DNA from: Lentimicrobiaceae bacterium
GTDB lineage: Bacteria > Bacteroidota > Bacteroidia > Bacteroidales > F082
Reading direction: 5' to 3'
Length of the DNA stretch: 64,000 nt
Assembly: GCA_031262365.1 (NCBI GenBank)
Contig: JAISHW010000108.1
Location: 1 to 64,000 of the forward strand
Shown here: positions 46,846-55,771 of the stretch, piece by piece
Numbering within the stretch: position 1 is the stretch's first letter
Layout: every line of letters starts with the position of its first letter
Notes under the pieces: model-generated
What the model saw: only the letters and a program-made list of their open reading frames with translations
Databases searched by the model: none
Told to the model about the DNA's origin: nothing
Translations under genes and position numbers: made by a program

Positions 46846-47703
46846 ATGAAAAATTTAAAACAACAAAAACAAGCAGCCGTTTTTTGGATACTCCGTATCA
46901 TGACATGGCTCGTAGTCGGTATCTTGTTTTGGATACTGGGTTTCCTGCTTGTCAAAGGAATGGGCGTTCTCTCTTGGGAGTTTATTACAACCGCTCCGAA
47001 GAATGAAATGACATCGGGAGGAATCTTTCCCGCCATTGTCGGAACACTCTGTTTGGTTACAGGCTCCATGTTGGTTGCGTTCCCGATCGGGGTAATGTCC
47101 GGAATTTACCTGAACGAATATGCCCGCAACGGTTGGACGGTTCGGTTTATCCGAATTATGACCAACAATTTATCAAGCATTCCCTCTATTGTGTTCGGGC
47201 TTTTCGGCATGGCACTTTTTGTGAATACCTTGGGCTTCGGAGACAGTATTCTTGCCGGTTCCCTGACGTTAGGGCTTTTGGTTTTGCCCATTGTGATTCG
47301 GACAACCGAAGAGTCGTTAAAAGCCATTCCGGATACGTTTCGGAACGGGAGCCGGGCGTTGGGAGCCTCCCAATTGCAAACAATCTACAAGGTTGTTTTG
47401 CCGATTGCATTTCCCAATATTATGACCGGATTAATCCTTTCCATCGGCAGAGTATCCGGAGAGACGGCACCTATTTTATTTACCGTGGCCGCTTATTTTC
47501 TCCCGAAATTACCCACGTCGATTTTTGATCAGGTTATGGCGTTGCCTTACCATCTATATGTGTTGGCAACCAGCGGAACCGACCTTGAAGCCGCACGCCC
47601 GATGGCCTACGGAACGGCGTTGGTTCTCATCCTGATTGTGTTATTGATGAATATCATAGCCGGAATAATCCGGAGTTTAACGAGTAAAGATTACGTAAAA
47701 TGA
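46846..47703 (+). CDS. pstA: Phosphate ABC transporter permease PstA
   Basis: A 285-residue inner-membrane permease with six helices. Permease signatures are [25 protein letters not shown], the EAA loop [16 protein letters not shown] that contacts PstB, and [18 protein letters not shown]. No periplasmic insert is present, unlike PstC. It follows pstC after 14 nt and overlaps pstB by 4 nt. Confidence 0.96.
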   Translation: MKNLKQQKQAAVFWILRIMTWLVVGILFWILGFLLVKGMGVLSWEFITTAPKNEMTSGGIFPAIVGTLCLVTGSMLVAFPIGVMSGIYLNEYARNGWTVRFIRIMTNNLSSIPSIVFGLFGMALFVNTLGFGDSILAGSLTLGLLVLPIVIRTTEESLKAIPDTFRNGSRALGASQLQTIYKVVLPIAFPNIMTGLILSIGRVSGETAPILFTVAAYFLPKLPTSIFDQVMALPYHLYVLATSGTDLEAARPMAYGTALVLILIVLLMNIIAGIIRSLTSKDYVK

Positions 47704-48452
47704 GCATTATTTCAACCAAAAACGTTGATTTTTATTACGGAGATTTTCATGCACTCAAAGGAATCTCCATGGAAATAGAACCGAATACCGTAACGGCATT
47801 CATCGGGCCGTCGGGGTGTGGAAAATCCACTTTCTTGCGGTTGATGAACCGAATGAATGATTTGATAGACCACACGCGCATGACCGGCGAAATCCTGATC
47901 GAAGGGCAAAACATCTACGACAAAACGGTTCGGGTGGATGAGTTGCGAACCAAAGTCGGCATGGTGTTTCAGAAACCCAACCCTTTTCCGAAATCCATTT
48001 ACGAAAACGTAGCGTACGGATTACGTGTCAACGGCATAAAAGACAAGGATCTGATAACGCATACCGTCGAAGAATCTCTTCGGAATGCGGCCTTGTGGAA
48101 TGAAGTAAAAGACAAATTAAAAAAATCGGCGTTTGAATTGTCCGGCGGACAGCAACAACGCCTTTGCATTGCGCGTGCATTGGCCATAAAGCCCCGCATC
48201 CTGTTGATGGATGAGCCGGCTTCTGCGCTGGATCCGTTATCGACCTCCAAGATCGAGGACCTGATTTTCACGCTTAAAAACGACTACACCATTGTGATTG
48301 TTACCCATAACATGCAACAAGCGGCGCGTGTATCGGACAAAACCGCTTTTTTCTATTTAGGCGAATTGGTCGAATTTGACGATACGCAGCAGATTTTCTT
48401 GAAGCCGAAGATAGAAGCTACGCAAAATTACATCACCGGACGATTCGGATAA
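47700..48452 (+). CDS. pstB: Phosphate ABC transporter ATPase PstB
   Basis: A 250-residue ABC ATPase energising phosphate uptake. Walker A is GPSGCGKST near residue 37, Q-loop VFQKPNPFP, signature LSGGQQQR, Walker [14 protein letters not shown], and H-loop VTHNM. The spacing [14 protein letters not shown] and RDNIxYGLR-like [15 protein letters not shown] are PstB-specific. It overlaps pstA by ATGA. Confidence 0.97.
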   Translation: MSIISTKNVDFYYGDFHALKGISMEIEPNTVTAFIGPSGCGKSTFLRLMNRMNDLIDHTRMTGEILIEGQNIYDKTVRVDELRTKVGMVFQKPNPFPKSIYENVAYGLRVNGIKDKDLITHTVEESLRNAALWNEVKDKLKKSAFELSGGQQQRLCIARALAIKPRILLMDEPASALDPLSTSKIEDLIFTLKNDYTIVIVTHNMQQAARVSDKTAFFYLGELVEFDDTQQIFLKPKIEATQNYITGRFG

Positions 48453-48536
48453 GTGTTTGTCTATGAAATCGAATCATTCAAAAAATCCCATTTCATCGGG
48501 AATATAAACGGAATAAATACTAAAAAACAGAAAACA

Positions 48537-49199
48537 ATGAAACATACCGAGAAAGAGCTAAAAGAGCTGAAAACACACCACATTGAGATGTGGAACCTTG
48601 TTCAAAATCAAGTAAGCAAGGCTTTCGATGCGTTACGAAGAGCAGACAAAGAGTTGGCTCGGGAGGTGATTGCCCGAGAGCGGATTGTAAATGCACAGGA
48701 GTTGGTGGTAGATCATCACTGTGAAAATTTCATCGCGTTGTTTGCTCCGGTTGCCATTGACCTGCGCTTCGTGATTGCGTTGCTGAAAATTACGAACAAC
48801 TTGGAACGCATCGGCGATTTCGCCAAAGGCATTGCCGGTTTTGTGCTGTATAGGCAAAATAAGCCGATGGATGCGGATTTATTTGCCCGATTGCAGCTCG
48901 AAGCGATGATGACAACATCCGAGAAGATGTTGCAGATGGCAAGGGAGGCACTCATCAATGAAGACAGTGTTTTGTGCGGAAAAGTACTGAACATGGACGA
49001 TTCCATCGACCGAATAAACGAACAAGTAGTGCCGGTGATGGCTGATTATATTTCAAATAATTCGGTAGCAATTCAAGAAACAATGTACTTGTATGCCGTT
49101 ATCAGGCGAATAGAAAGAATCGGAGATAGGGTGAGCAATATTGCCGAAGACATCGTGTTTTTTGTAGATGCGAAAGAACTTCGGCACCAAAAAAAATAA
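48537..49199 (+). CDS. phoU: Phosphate signalling protein PhoU
   Basis: A 220-residue all-helical protein of two three-helix PhoU repeats. Metal-binding E/DxxxD patterns are visible as LRRADKELAREVI, NLERIGDFAKGIAG, and in the second repeat RRIERIGDRVSNIAEDI. It links PstB activity to the PhoR-type kinase. The start was set at 48537 (MKHTEKELKELKTH), because the 28 residues from the in-frame GTG at 48453 are not part of the family. Confidence 0.94.
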   Translation: MKHTEKELKELKTHHIEMWNLVQNQVSKAFDALRRADKELAREVIARERIVNAQELVVDHHCENFIALFAPVAIDLRFVIALLKITNNLERIGDFAKGIAGFVLYRQNKPMDADLFARLQLEAMMTTSEKMLQMAREALINEDSVLCGKVLNMDDSIDRINEQVVPVMADYISNNSVAIQETMYLYAVIRRIERIGDRVSNIAEDIVFFVDAKELRHQKK

Positions 49200-49211
49200 T
49201 AATTTTACAAT

Positions 49212-49880
49212 ATGGCAGCACGCATATTGATTGTAGACGACGAATTAGACCTGTTGGATATTTTGGGGTATAACTTGGAAAAAAACGGCTACTCGGTAGA
49301 GACTGTTTCTTCCGGAGAAGCCGCCCTTTTGGCGTTGGAAAAAAACGAACATTACGACTTGGTGTTATTGGATGTCATGATGAGGGGGATGGACGGCTTC
49401 CGAACGGCTGAGCAGATGCGCCGGAAAGGCTATCAACTACCCATTATCTTTTTGACCGCATTGGATACCGAAGCCGATTTGCTGAAAGGATTCTCCTTGG
49501 GGGCAGACGATTATATTTCAAAACCGTTTTCGGTTAAAGAGGTGATTGCGCGCGTCAAAGCGGTATTGGCACGGGTAGAAAAAAGTACCGACAAAATGAC
49601 GTTTGCCCACATTACCCTCGATCCGACCTCAAAAAAAGTATTGGTCGGCAATGAGCTTGTCAAACTGACCAAAACCGAATACCTCCTGTTGCTAACCCTG
49701 ATGCAAAACCAGGGCAGGGTGTTTTCCCGGCAAGAATTGCTGGATAAGGTATGGCGCGAAGATGCCTTTATTGAGGCCAGAACAATTGACGTACATATTG
49801 CCCGGCTTCGCAAAAAACTCTTGTCTGCCGGATCGCTTATTATTAACCGCAGTGGCTATGGATACTGCATCGAAGAATAA
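49212..49880 (+). CDS. phoB: PhoB/OmpR-family response regulator
   Basis: A 222-residue two-domain regulator. The receiver domain has the acidic pair DDELD near residue 9, phospho-acceptor Asp in LLDVMMRGMDGF near 54, Thr/Ala switch residues in FLTALD, and Lys in SKPFS. The C-terminal winged-helix DNA-binding domain ends RTIDVHIARLRKKL ... GYGYCIEE. By position it should bind the repeats at 43435-43472 and be phosphorylated by the kinase encoded next. Confidence 0.94.
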   Translation: MAARILIVDDELDLLDILGYNLEKNGYSVETVSSGEAALLALEKNEHYDLVLLDVMMRGMDGFRTAEQMRRKGYQLPIIFLTALDTEADLLKGFSLGADDYISKPFSVKEVIARVKAVLARVEKSTDKMTFAHITLDPTSKKVLVGNELVKLTKTEYLLLLTLMQNQGRVFSRQELLDKVWREDAFIEARTIDVHIARLRKKLLSAGSLIINRSGYGYCIEE

Positions 49881-49897
49881 CTAAAAAACAGTCGAAT

Positions 49898-51160
49898 ATG
49901 AGCATACCCTATAAAAGTAAATTATTTCTCTATTTCTTTGCCGTTTTTGCTTTGTTTACGGCGATTGTACTCTTCTATCAACAAATACGGGAGAAGAGAT
50001 ACAAACAAGCGTTGATCGAAACAAAAATGGATATTTACACCCACATTATTGCCGAAAAAGAAAACGAAAAAGAGCAACAAGAAGTGCTTCCCGCCAATCT
50101 CAGAATAACGATTATCAACAACGGAGGGAAAGTCCTTTATGATAATCAGGCAGATAGCGTGCCGATTTTGGAAAATCATTTCGACCGGCCGGAAATACAA
50201 AAAGCCAAAACAGCCAACGTCGGCTCCGACATTCGGCTTTCCGAATCGCTTGATGTCCCTTTCTTGTATTATGCACGCAAAACGGCGGATGGCTATGTTC
50301 GGGTTGCACTTCCATATAATGTTGAGACACAGCTTTTGCTGAAAACAGACAAAACTTTTTTAGTGCTCTCTCTTTCCCTTTTCCTGTTGTCGATCCTTTT
50401 CCTTTGGCTGATTGCCCGGCAGTTCGGGTTGGATGTAGAGCGATTGAAAACGGATATAATTCGTCAACAACAAGCCCGTGCGGCGTTAAAAACCGAGCTG
50501 ACCAGCTCCATTGCACATGAACTGCGCACACCGGTCAGCGCAATAAGGGGATACATGGAAACGCTGATTGATCCGGAAATACCGGACGAAAAAAGAATTG
50601 CATTCATTAACCGGGCGCATTTAGCCTCCATCCGGCTTTCCGAATTATTGCAAGATGTATCGTTGCTGACCAAAATGGAAGAATCCGGTCGTCTTTTTAC
50701 GAAAGAGCGGATTGACCTTTATGAAATGGCAGAGAAAGTACGCGAAGAGTTTGAGGAGTCCTTGCACGCAAATTCGGTCAAAATCGAAAACCTGATTCCG
50801 GAGGGGAGCTTCATGTACGGAAACTCGATGTTGATCTACTCCATTTTTCGTAATTTGATCGAAAACGCCATTAATTATGCGGGAAAATGGATTACCATCA
50901 CGATAGAAATTACCAAAAGCGATGATAAATGCTACTATCTGACCGTGAGCGATACCGGAAACGGCATTCCGGAAGCATACCTTCCGCGGATCTTTGAACG
51001 ATTTTTTCGGGTAAACGACGGGCGTTCTCGTGAAGACGGCGGTTCAGGATTAGGATTGGCCATTGTTCACCATGCCGTTCTTTACCATGAAGGAGAAGTA
51101 ACGGCCGAAAACAAATCCGGCGGAGGATTACAGATAAATTTTTCCCTAAAAAAAGCGTAG
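49898..51160 (+). CDS. phoR: PhoR-type sensor histidine kinase
   Basis: A 420-residue inner-membrane kinase: helix 1 (about residues 9-27), a periplasmic domain of about 120 residues, helix 2 (about 155-172), then HisKA with SIAHELRTPVSAIRGYMETL and HATPase boxes NLIENAINYA (N), DTGNGIPE (G1), FERFFRV (F) and GGSGLGLAIV (G2). No PAS domain is evident. The presence of a real periplasmic domain differs from E. coli PhoR. It is the last gene of the operon. Confidence 0.92.
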   Translation: MSIPYKSKLFLYFFAVFALFTAIVLFYQQIREKRYKQALIETKMDIYTHIIAEKENEKEQQEVLPANLRITIINNGGKVLYDNQADSVPILENHFDRPEIQKAKTANVGSDIRLSESLDVPFLYYARKTADGYVRVALPYNVETQLLLKTDKTFLVLSLSLFLLSILFLWLIARQFGLDVERLKTDIIRQQQARAALKTELTSSIAHELRTPVSAIRGYMETLIDPEIPDEKRIAFINRAHLASIRLSELLQDVSLLTKMEESGRLFTKERIDLYEMAEKVREEFEESLHANSVKIENLIPEGSFMYGNSMLIYSIFRNLIENAINYAGKWITITIEITKSDDKCYYLTVSDTGNGIPEAYLPRIFERFFRVNDGRSREDGGSGLGLAIVHHAVLYHEGEVTAENKSGGGLQINFSLKKA

Positions 51161-51322
51161 ACTTAATGACATTGAGTGCAAGATAGGCGAATCGCTTGCT
51201 GGTGTTTTTCTGGCGACTGCTACCGCAAAGCATCTGAGAACGAATGAAGATTGTTTCAGCAAAATCTTACGCTGTTATTAACCTGACGGTAATATATCGA
51301 AAATACTTTGTATATTTGCAGT

Positions 51323-51550
51323 ATGGAAAAGATAGACTTTAGGACGGTTACAGAATCAGCGCGACTTGTACTTCGTGAGCGGGCAATAAGTCTGATAAAG
51401 TCGGGCAAAGCAAAAGGCGAAGTAGCTGACCATGTTCTTTGGGCTGACCGGTATATTTTTCCCAAATATCTCGTTTACTACATCCTGAAACCTGAGTTCG
51501 GGATAAATTTAACAAAAAAGGGCAAGTTGAGAAGTTGGTTTTTCCACTGA
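51323..51550 (+). pseudogene. Helix-turn-helix fragment, possibly from an IS630-type transposase
   Basis: The first 40 residues (MEKIDFRTVTES, then RERAISLIKSGKAKGEVADHV) resemble the first HTH of IS630-like transposases. The reading then loses family resemblance and stops after 75 residues, far short of a transposase, so it is taken as a remnant. Family assignment is by eye and tentative. Confidence 0.45.
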
Positions 51551-51662
51551 GAATCGGATAGCAGGCTTTTTGTCAAAGAATGAATACGCCGCCAAAGCCG
51601 AAATGATGTTCATAAGGAAATTGTGCATAGAACGATGACGGGTATGTTCCACATTGCAAATG

Positions 51663-51739
51663 TGTCTTGTCCTGAAATAAGTTTACTCTTTTGAACCATT
51701 TTTACTCTTTTTGGTGTAAACCTATTTTAGGACAAGACA
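51663..51739. repeat. 77-bp palindromic element with 24-bp inverted arms
   Basis: Arms 51663-51686 (TGTCTTGTCCTGAAATAAG...) and 51716-51739 are inverted repeats matching at 22 of 24 positions around a 29-nt centre, which itself has a repeated TTTACTCTTTT. They look like the paired termini of an insertion sequence or a solo MITE. Confidence 0.7.
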
Positions 51740-51757
51740 GATTTTTAGAGGCTACCT
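51740..51757 (+). repeat. Dispersed 120-bp repeat, copy E (right end only)
   Basis: GATTTTTAGAGGCTACCT matches the right end of the 120-bp repeat (ATTTTTAGAAGCTCCC in copy C). It directly precedes the dnaG stop codon position, as copy C does for glyS. It may be the other end of copy D. Confidence 0.5.
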
Positions 51758-51761
51758 AAAT

Positions 51762-53708
51762 TTACTTTGTAATAACAACACCTAAAATAGCATTTATTTG
51801 CCGGCGCACGTCTTTGAGTTGTTTGATTTGGATGATAAGGTTGATTTGCTCATCAGAGTCGGTTGTTTCTTTCAGCTGGTTTTCGAGTTTTGCCAAACGT
51901 ATATTAATCAGCTTTTCCTTATACCGATAAAGCGACGTAAAAACAAGCTGATACAGAATCATTTCTTCCGTTTTAACGTGAATGTTTTTGTTGTTCCAAT
52001 GATGCAATTCGTAAGTTGTTGCCAACAAATCGGCTGCTAATTGTGCCACGTCATCATCATTGTGAGCTGTAAACAGTTGTGTATTTGCCGGAACATTTTC
52101 ATTGAATAAATCTTGGAAAATCGAAAATATTTTTTGGTGTGTTTCGTGTTCGAAGACAATCGAATCGGCTACCAAATCCGAAACAAGAAACTGCATCACG
52201 GTATCTTTAAATTGTGTCGGATTGCCATTCTCATCAACATCATCGATCAGCATTTCTTCATTACCGTAAAGCAACAACAACCGAATCAGTTCGCGTTCTT
52301 GATAAAAACACGAATCAGCTATTATCTTTGGTGTTTCGGCAATGATGGTTGTTTGCGAGGCAAGAATTTCTTCGGATATTGGTTCGTCGCCATGTGTTTT
52401 TTTAAATTTCGCACGAAGTTGCTTGTTCAGTTCGTTGACCAAAACTTGTTCTTGCGTGTCGAGCAGGCGGCTACATTCTTTCATATATGTTGCTCTGTAA
52501 AGCGCGTCGGGAATTAGCGCGATAGAAGCCACAATTTCTTTTAAAAGTTGCGCTTTCTTAATCGGATCGTTTTGCGTTTCCGAAAGCAACAAAGTGGTTT
52601 TAAAGCTGATAAAGTCTTTTTCGTTCGCTTTTATAAAATCTAAAACTTCGTTGGTGGTATGTTTTCGCACAAACGAATCCGGATCTTCGTTTTCGGGCAA
52701 TACCACAATGCGTACATTCATGCCTTCTTCGAGAATCATATCGGTACCGCGCAACGATGCTTTTATTCCGGCATTATCGCCGTCGTAAAGCATGGTTATG
52801 TTTTTTGTATAACGCTTGATCAACCGAATCTGATCTGTTGTGAGCGATGTTCCCGAACTGGCAACCACATTTTCAATTCCTGCCTGATGCATGCTCAACA
52901 CATCAGTATAACCTTCGACAAGCAAACATTGGTCGAATTTGCTGATGGCGTTTTTTGCAAAATAAATGCCGTAAAGCGAGGCACTTTTGTTGTAAATTTC
53001 CGATTCGGGCGAGTTAAGGTATTTGGCTTTTGTTTTGTCGCTCGTCAGAATACGTCCTCCAAAACCAATAACTTTTCCTGTTAGATTATGTATTGGAAAA
53101 ATCACGCGCCCTTGAAAACGGTCGAACAAACGTTCTTCAGTTCCGGTCGAAAGTCCTACTTTGAGCAACAAATTTTTCGAATAGCCTTTTGCTAAAGCGT
53201 TCGTACTGAAAGCATCACGCTGATTGAGGTTGAATCCGAGCTGAAACTTTTTGATGATGGCTTCTCTGAAATCGCGTTCTTTGAAATAACTCAATCCGAC
53301 CGAGTGTCCTTCATCGGTATGAAATAAGGTTTCCGAAAAATAGTGTTGCGCAAACAAATTCACGTTGAACATTTGTTCACGTTCGTTCTGAAGCACCAAT
53401 TCTTCAGGTGTTTGCTCGCGCTCTTCAATTTCGATAGCGTATTTTTTTGCTAAAAATCGCAAAGCTTCCGGATACGAATAATGTTCGTGTTCCATGATAA
53501 AACGCACCGAATCGCCGGCTTTTCCGCAACCAAAGCATTTAAAAATCCCTTTCGATGGCGAAACAATAAAAGAAGGTGTTTTTTCTTGGTGAAACGGGCA
53601 TACACCAATCAGGTTCGCTCCGCGTTTTTTTAGGCTCACAAATTCGCCCACAACTTCCTCTATCCGAGAAGCATCGAGAATACTTGCAATAACGTGTTGT
53701 GGAATCAT
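51762..53708 (-). CDS. dnaG: DNA primase
   Basis: A 648-residue primase that makes RNA primers at the replication fork. The N-terminal CHC2 zinc domain has CPFH ... FKCFGCG (C-x2-H-x17-C-x2-C) near residue 40. The catalytic TOPRIM core has LLVEGYTDVLS and MLYDGDNAG, and a C-terminal helicase-binding domain follows. The ATG at 53708 (MIPQHVIASIL) was chosen; about 76 upstream in-frame residues cross the dnaG and pfkA promoters and are not real. Confidence 0.96.
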   Translation of the reverse strand: MIPQHVIASILDASRIEEVVGEFVSLKKRGANLIGVCPFHQEKTPSFIVSPSKGIFKCFGCGKAGDSVRFIMEHEHYSYPEALRFLAKKYAIEIEEREQTPEELVLQNEREQMFNVNLFAQHYFSETLFHTDEGHSVGLSYFKERDFREAIIKKFQLGFNLNQRDAFSTNALAKGYSKNLLLKVGLSTGTEERLFDRFQGRVIFPIHNLTGKVIGFGGRILTSDKTKAKYLNSPESEIYNKSASLYGIYFAKNAISKFDQCLLVEGYTDVLSMHQAGIENVVASSGTSLTTDQIRLIKRYTKNITMLYDGDNAGIKASLRGTDMILEEGMNVRIVVLPENEDPDSFVRKHTTNEVLDFIKANEKDFISFKTTLLLSETQNDPIKKAQLLKEIVASIALIPDALYRATYMKECSRLLDTQEQVLVNELNKQLRAKFKKTHGDEPISEEILASQTTIIAETPKIIADSCFYQERELIRLLLLYGNEEMLIDDVDENGNPTQFKDTVMQFLVSDLVADSIVFEHETHQKIFSIFQDLFNENVPANTQLFTAHNDDDVAQLAADLLATTYELHHWNNKNIHVKTEEMILYQLVFTSLYRYKEKLINIRLAKLENQLKETTDSDEQINLIIQIKQLKDVRRQINAILGVVITK

Positions 53709-53725
53709 AAGCCGGATTTGAACAA

Positions 53726-53733
53726 CAAAAATA
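53726..53733 (-). promoter_or_regulatory. dnaG -7 promoter box
   Basis: TATTTTTG on the minus strand, 17 nt upstream of the dnaG ATG. It is divergent from the pfkA promoter. Confidence 0.5.
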
Positions 53734-53804
53734 CAATTAAACAACGAAAAGCAGTTACAAAAATCTTTTAAGAAAGATTTAGCAATAAGCAACCTACTTC
53801 TGTG

Positions 53805-53812
53805 TACTTTTG
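53805..53812 (+). promoter_or_regulatory. pfkA -7 promoter box
   Basis: TACTTTTG, 50 nt upstream of the ATG at 53863. It supports that start over the in-frame TTG at 53824. Confidence 0.55.
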
Positions 53813-53862
53813 TTGCAATATTTTTGGTTACAATAGGTGTAACCAACATAAAAACAACGCTT

Positions 53863-54978
53863 ATGAAAAGAGTCATGGTTTTAACCGGCGGAGGTGACTG
53901 TCCGGGATTGAACGCCGTAATTCGCGCTATTGTCAAACGCGCACATCAAGAAAAAGATTGGGAAGTTGTAGGCAGTATTCAGGCTTTCAACGGTGTGCTT
54001 TGGGAACCTACCGAAATAAAATTGCTAACGCCAGAAATCGTTAAAGGAATTCATTTTCAAGGCGGAACAATCATCGAAACGACGAATAAAGGCGGTCCGT
54101 TCGCTTGGCCTGTAAAAAACAACGACGGCACCTATACCACCGTCGATCGTTCGGACGAAATGATTCGCAAAATACAATACCTCGGCATCGATGCTGTAAT
54201 CAATATTGGTGGTGACGGATCGCAACGTATTTCTCAAAAACTTTACGAAAAAGGGTTGAATATCATCGGCGTGCCGAAAACAATCGACAACGACCTTTCA
54301 TCGACCGATACAACTTTTGGTTTTCAAACAGCGGTTGAAATTGCCACAGAAGCTGTCGACAAACTCGTTACGACAGCTGCCAGCCATAACCGTGTTTTCG
54401 TGGTTGAAGTCATGGGGCGTTATGCCGGATGGATTGCGCTCAACGCTGCTGTTGCCGGCGGAGCCGAAGTGTGTCTTATTCCCGAATTTCCGTACGACAT
54501 CGATATCGTAAAAGCAAAACTCGAATCGCGATTTCATCGCAACAGAGGTTTTGCAGTTGTTGTTGCTTCCGAAGGCGCACGTCCGGTCAACGGCGAAATG
54601 GTTTTCGAAAAAAGCGATGAACCGGGTTACGAAAACATCCGTTTGGGCGGTATTAGCCGACAATTAATCAAACAACTTAAAGATGCCGGATTTCAACACG
54701 ATATGCGTGAAACTGTTTTAGGACACTTGCAACGAGGCGGCATTCCGATTGCTTACGACCGTGTACTTTCGTCGCAATTCGGCGTAAAAGCATTTGAAAT
54801 GGTACTTAACAAAGAATACGGGAAAATGGTTGCTTACCGTCATCCGAATTTTGTGGCGGTTCCGCTCAAAGAAGCTATTGCACAGCCCAATCTTGTTACA
54901 CCCGACAACGCGCTCGTAAAAACAGCTTTAGGACTGGATATTTCGCTTGGTGTCGATTTTTCCAAATTAGCTGATTAG
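53863..54978 (+). CDS. pfkA: 6-phosphofructokinase (mixed-substrate group)
   Basis: A 371-residue glycolytic enzyme phosphorylating fructose 6-phosphate. Motifs: LTGGGDCPGLNAVIR at residues 7-21, INIGGDGSQ (Gly after GGD, the ATP-type residue), VPKTIDND (Lys where classical ATP enzymes have Gly), VEVMGRYAGWIAL and LGHLQRGG. The Gly plus Lys combination marks the mixed-substrate clade, whose members may be ATP- or PPi-dependent, so the phosphate donor is undecided. It is transcribed alone, divergently from dnaG. Confidence 0.94.
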   Translation: MKRVMVLTGGGDCPGLNAVIRAIVKRAHQEKDWEVVGSIQAFNGVLWEPTEIKLLTPEIVKGIHFQGGTIIETTNKGGPFAWPVKNNDGTYTTVDRSDEMIRKIQYLGIDAVINIGGDGSQRISQKLYEKGLNIIGVPKTIDNDLSSTDTTFGFQTAVEIATEAVDKLVTTAASHNRVFVVEVMGRYAGWIALNAAVAGGAEVCLIPEFPYDIDIVKAKLESRFHRNRGFAVVVASEGARPVNGEMVFEKSDEPGYENIRLGGISRQLIKQLKDAGFQHDMRETVLGHLQRGGIPIAYDRVLSSQFGVKAFEMVLNKEYGKMVAYRHPNFVAVPLKEAIAQPNLVTPDNALVKTALGLDISLGVDFSKLAD

Positions 54979-55051
54979 CGTTGTGCCTAATTTTTTTCGA
55001 TTGTTGCGCTTTTCTTTTTCAAATACATTTATCTGATTTAAAATCAATTTG

Positions 55052-55678
55052 TTATAATGTATAAAACACCGAAAACTGCAACACGTCGTTGAAAGCACCG
55101 TATTTGTTCGAATAGCGTTTTACGTTTCCTTCGACAGCGTGTTTGCGTATGGAATTGATGGAGTTGATGGTACGTAATCCGACTGAAACGCGCTCAGTGA
55201 TGAAATAACGAATGCCAAATACCGTTGCAAAATTTATGAAACGCCAGTCGTCAAGCGTGTTTTCTTCAAAAGAAATTTCTTCATAATGACCAACCAAAAA
55301 GTCTACATTCAGTCCGCCTTCAAACATAAACCGCTTCATCTGATATTGATAAATAAGCGGCAAGCTGATGTACGACAAACGCAGCAAATAAGGAGGATTT
55401 TCGTCGTCGGAAACTACCGCGTCATCTGACATATTGTAACGGGATCCTTTTTGCATAAACGTGAGTTCCATTTGCAACAACGAATGGTTGCCTATTTCTA
55501 AGTTTACGTAAAATCCTCCTGTTACTCCGGCTTTTTTAAAGCCGGAATGGCGATCGCCGGCTACCTGCGAACTGACACCTCCAAACGTAATTCCGCCACC
55601 AAACTTTTGAGCGAAAACGGATATAAAACTGCAACAAAAAAAGGCAATTAATAAAGTGCGTAATAATCGTTCTTTCAT
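55052..55678 (-). CDS. PorT-family outer-membrane beta-barrel protein
   Basis: A 208-residue exported protein with a signal peptide ending at VFAQ (residue 24) and eight or so amphipathic strands (GGGITFGGVSSQVAG, GVTGGFYVNLEIG, LLQMELTFMQKGSRY, LSYISLPLIYQYQ). It ends LQFSVFYTL. This is the outer-membrane beta-barrel family to which PorT of Porphyromonas belongs; it is a family-level match only and PorT function is not implied. Confidence 0.8.
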   Translation of the reverse strand: MKERLLRTLLIAFFCCSFISVFAQKFGGGITFGGVSSQVAGDRHSGFKKAGVTGGFYVNLEIGNHSLLQMELTFMQKGSRYNMSDDAVVSDDENPPYLLRLSYISLPLIYQYQMKRFMFEGGLNVDFLVGHYEEISFEENTLDDWRFINFATVFGIRYFITERVSVGLRTINSINSIRKHAVEGNVKRYSNKYGAFNDVLQFSVFYTL

Positions 55679-55771
55679 CTGCGTAAATTTAATTTAAAGA
55701 TACCGATAAGTAGTAGTCGTTTTGCAAGTAAAAAAAGGATTGAGAACGGTCTCGCGACGTTTTTTCTAATT

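Larger units (their letters stand above)
51161..51761. other. Decayed mobile-element region between phoR and dnaG
   Basis: It contains an N-terminal transposase-like fragment (51323-51550), a further short frame from about 51553 to 51639 with protein character (AGFLSKNEYAAKAEMMFIRK) that may be its frameshifted or unrelated continuation, the 77-bp palindromic element, and the repeat end next to dnaG. The first 140 bases hold nothing recognisable. Confidence 0.55.

Noticed and set aside
53709-53936. 76-residue N-terminal extension of DnaG
   Set aside because: It would cross the dnaG -7 box and the pfkA promoter; the zinc domain begins normally from the ATG at 53708.
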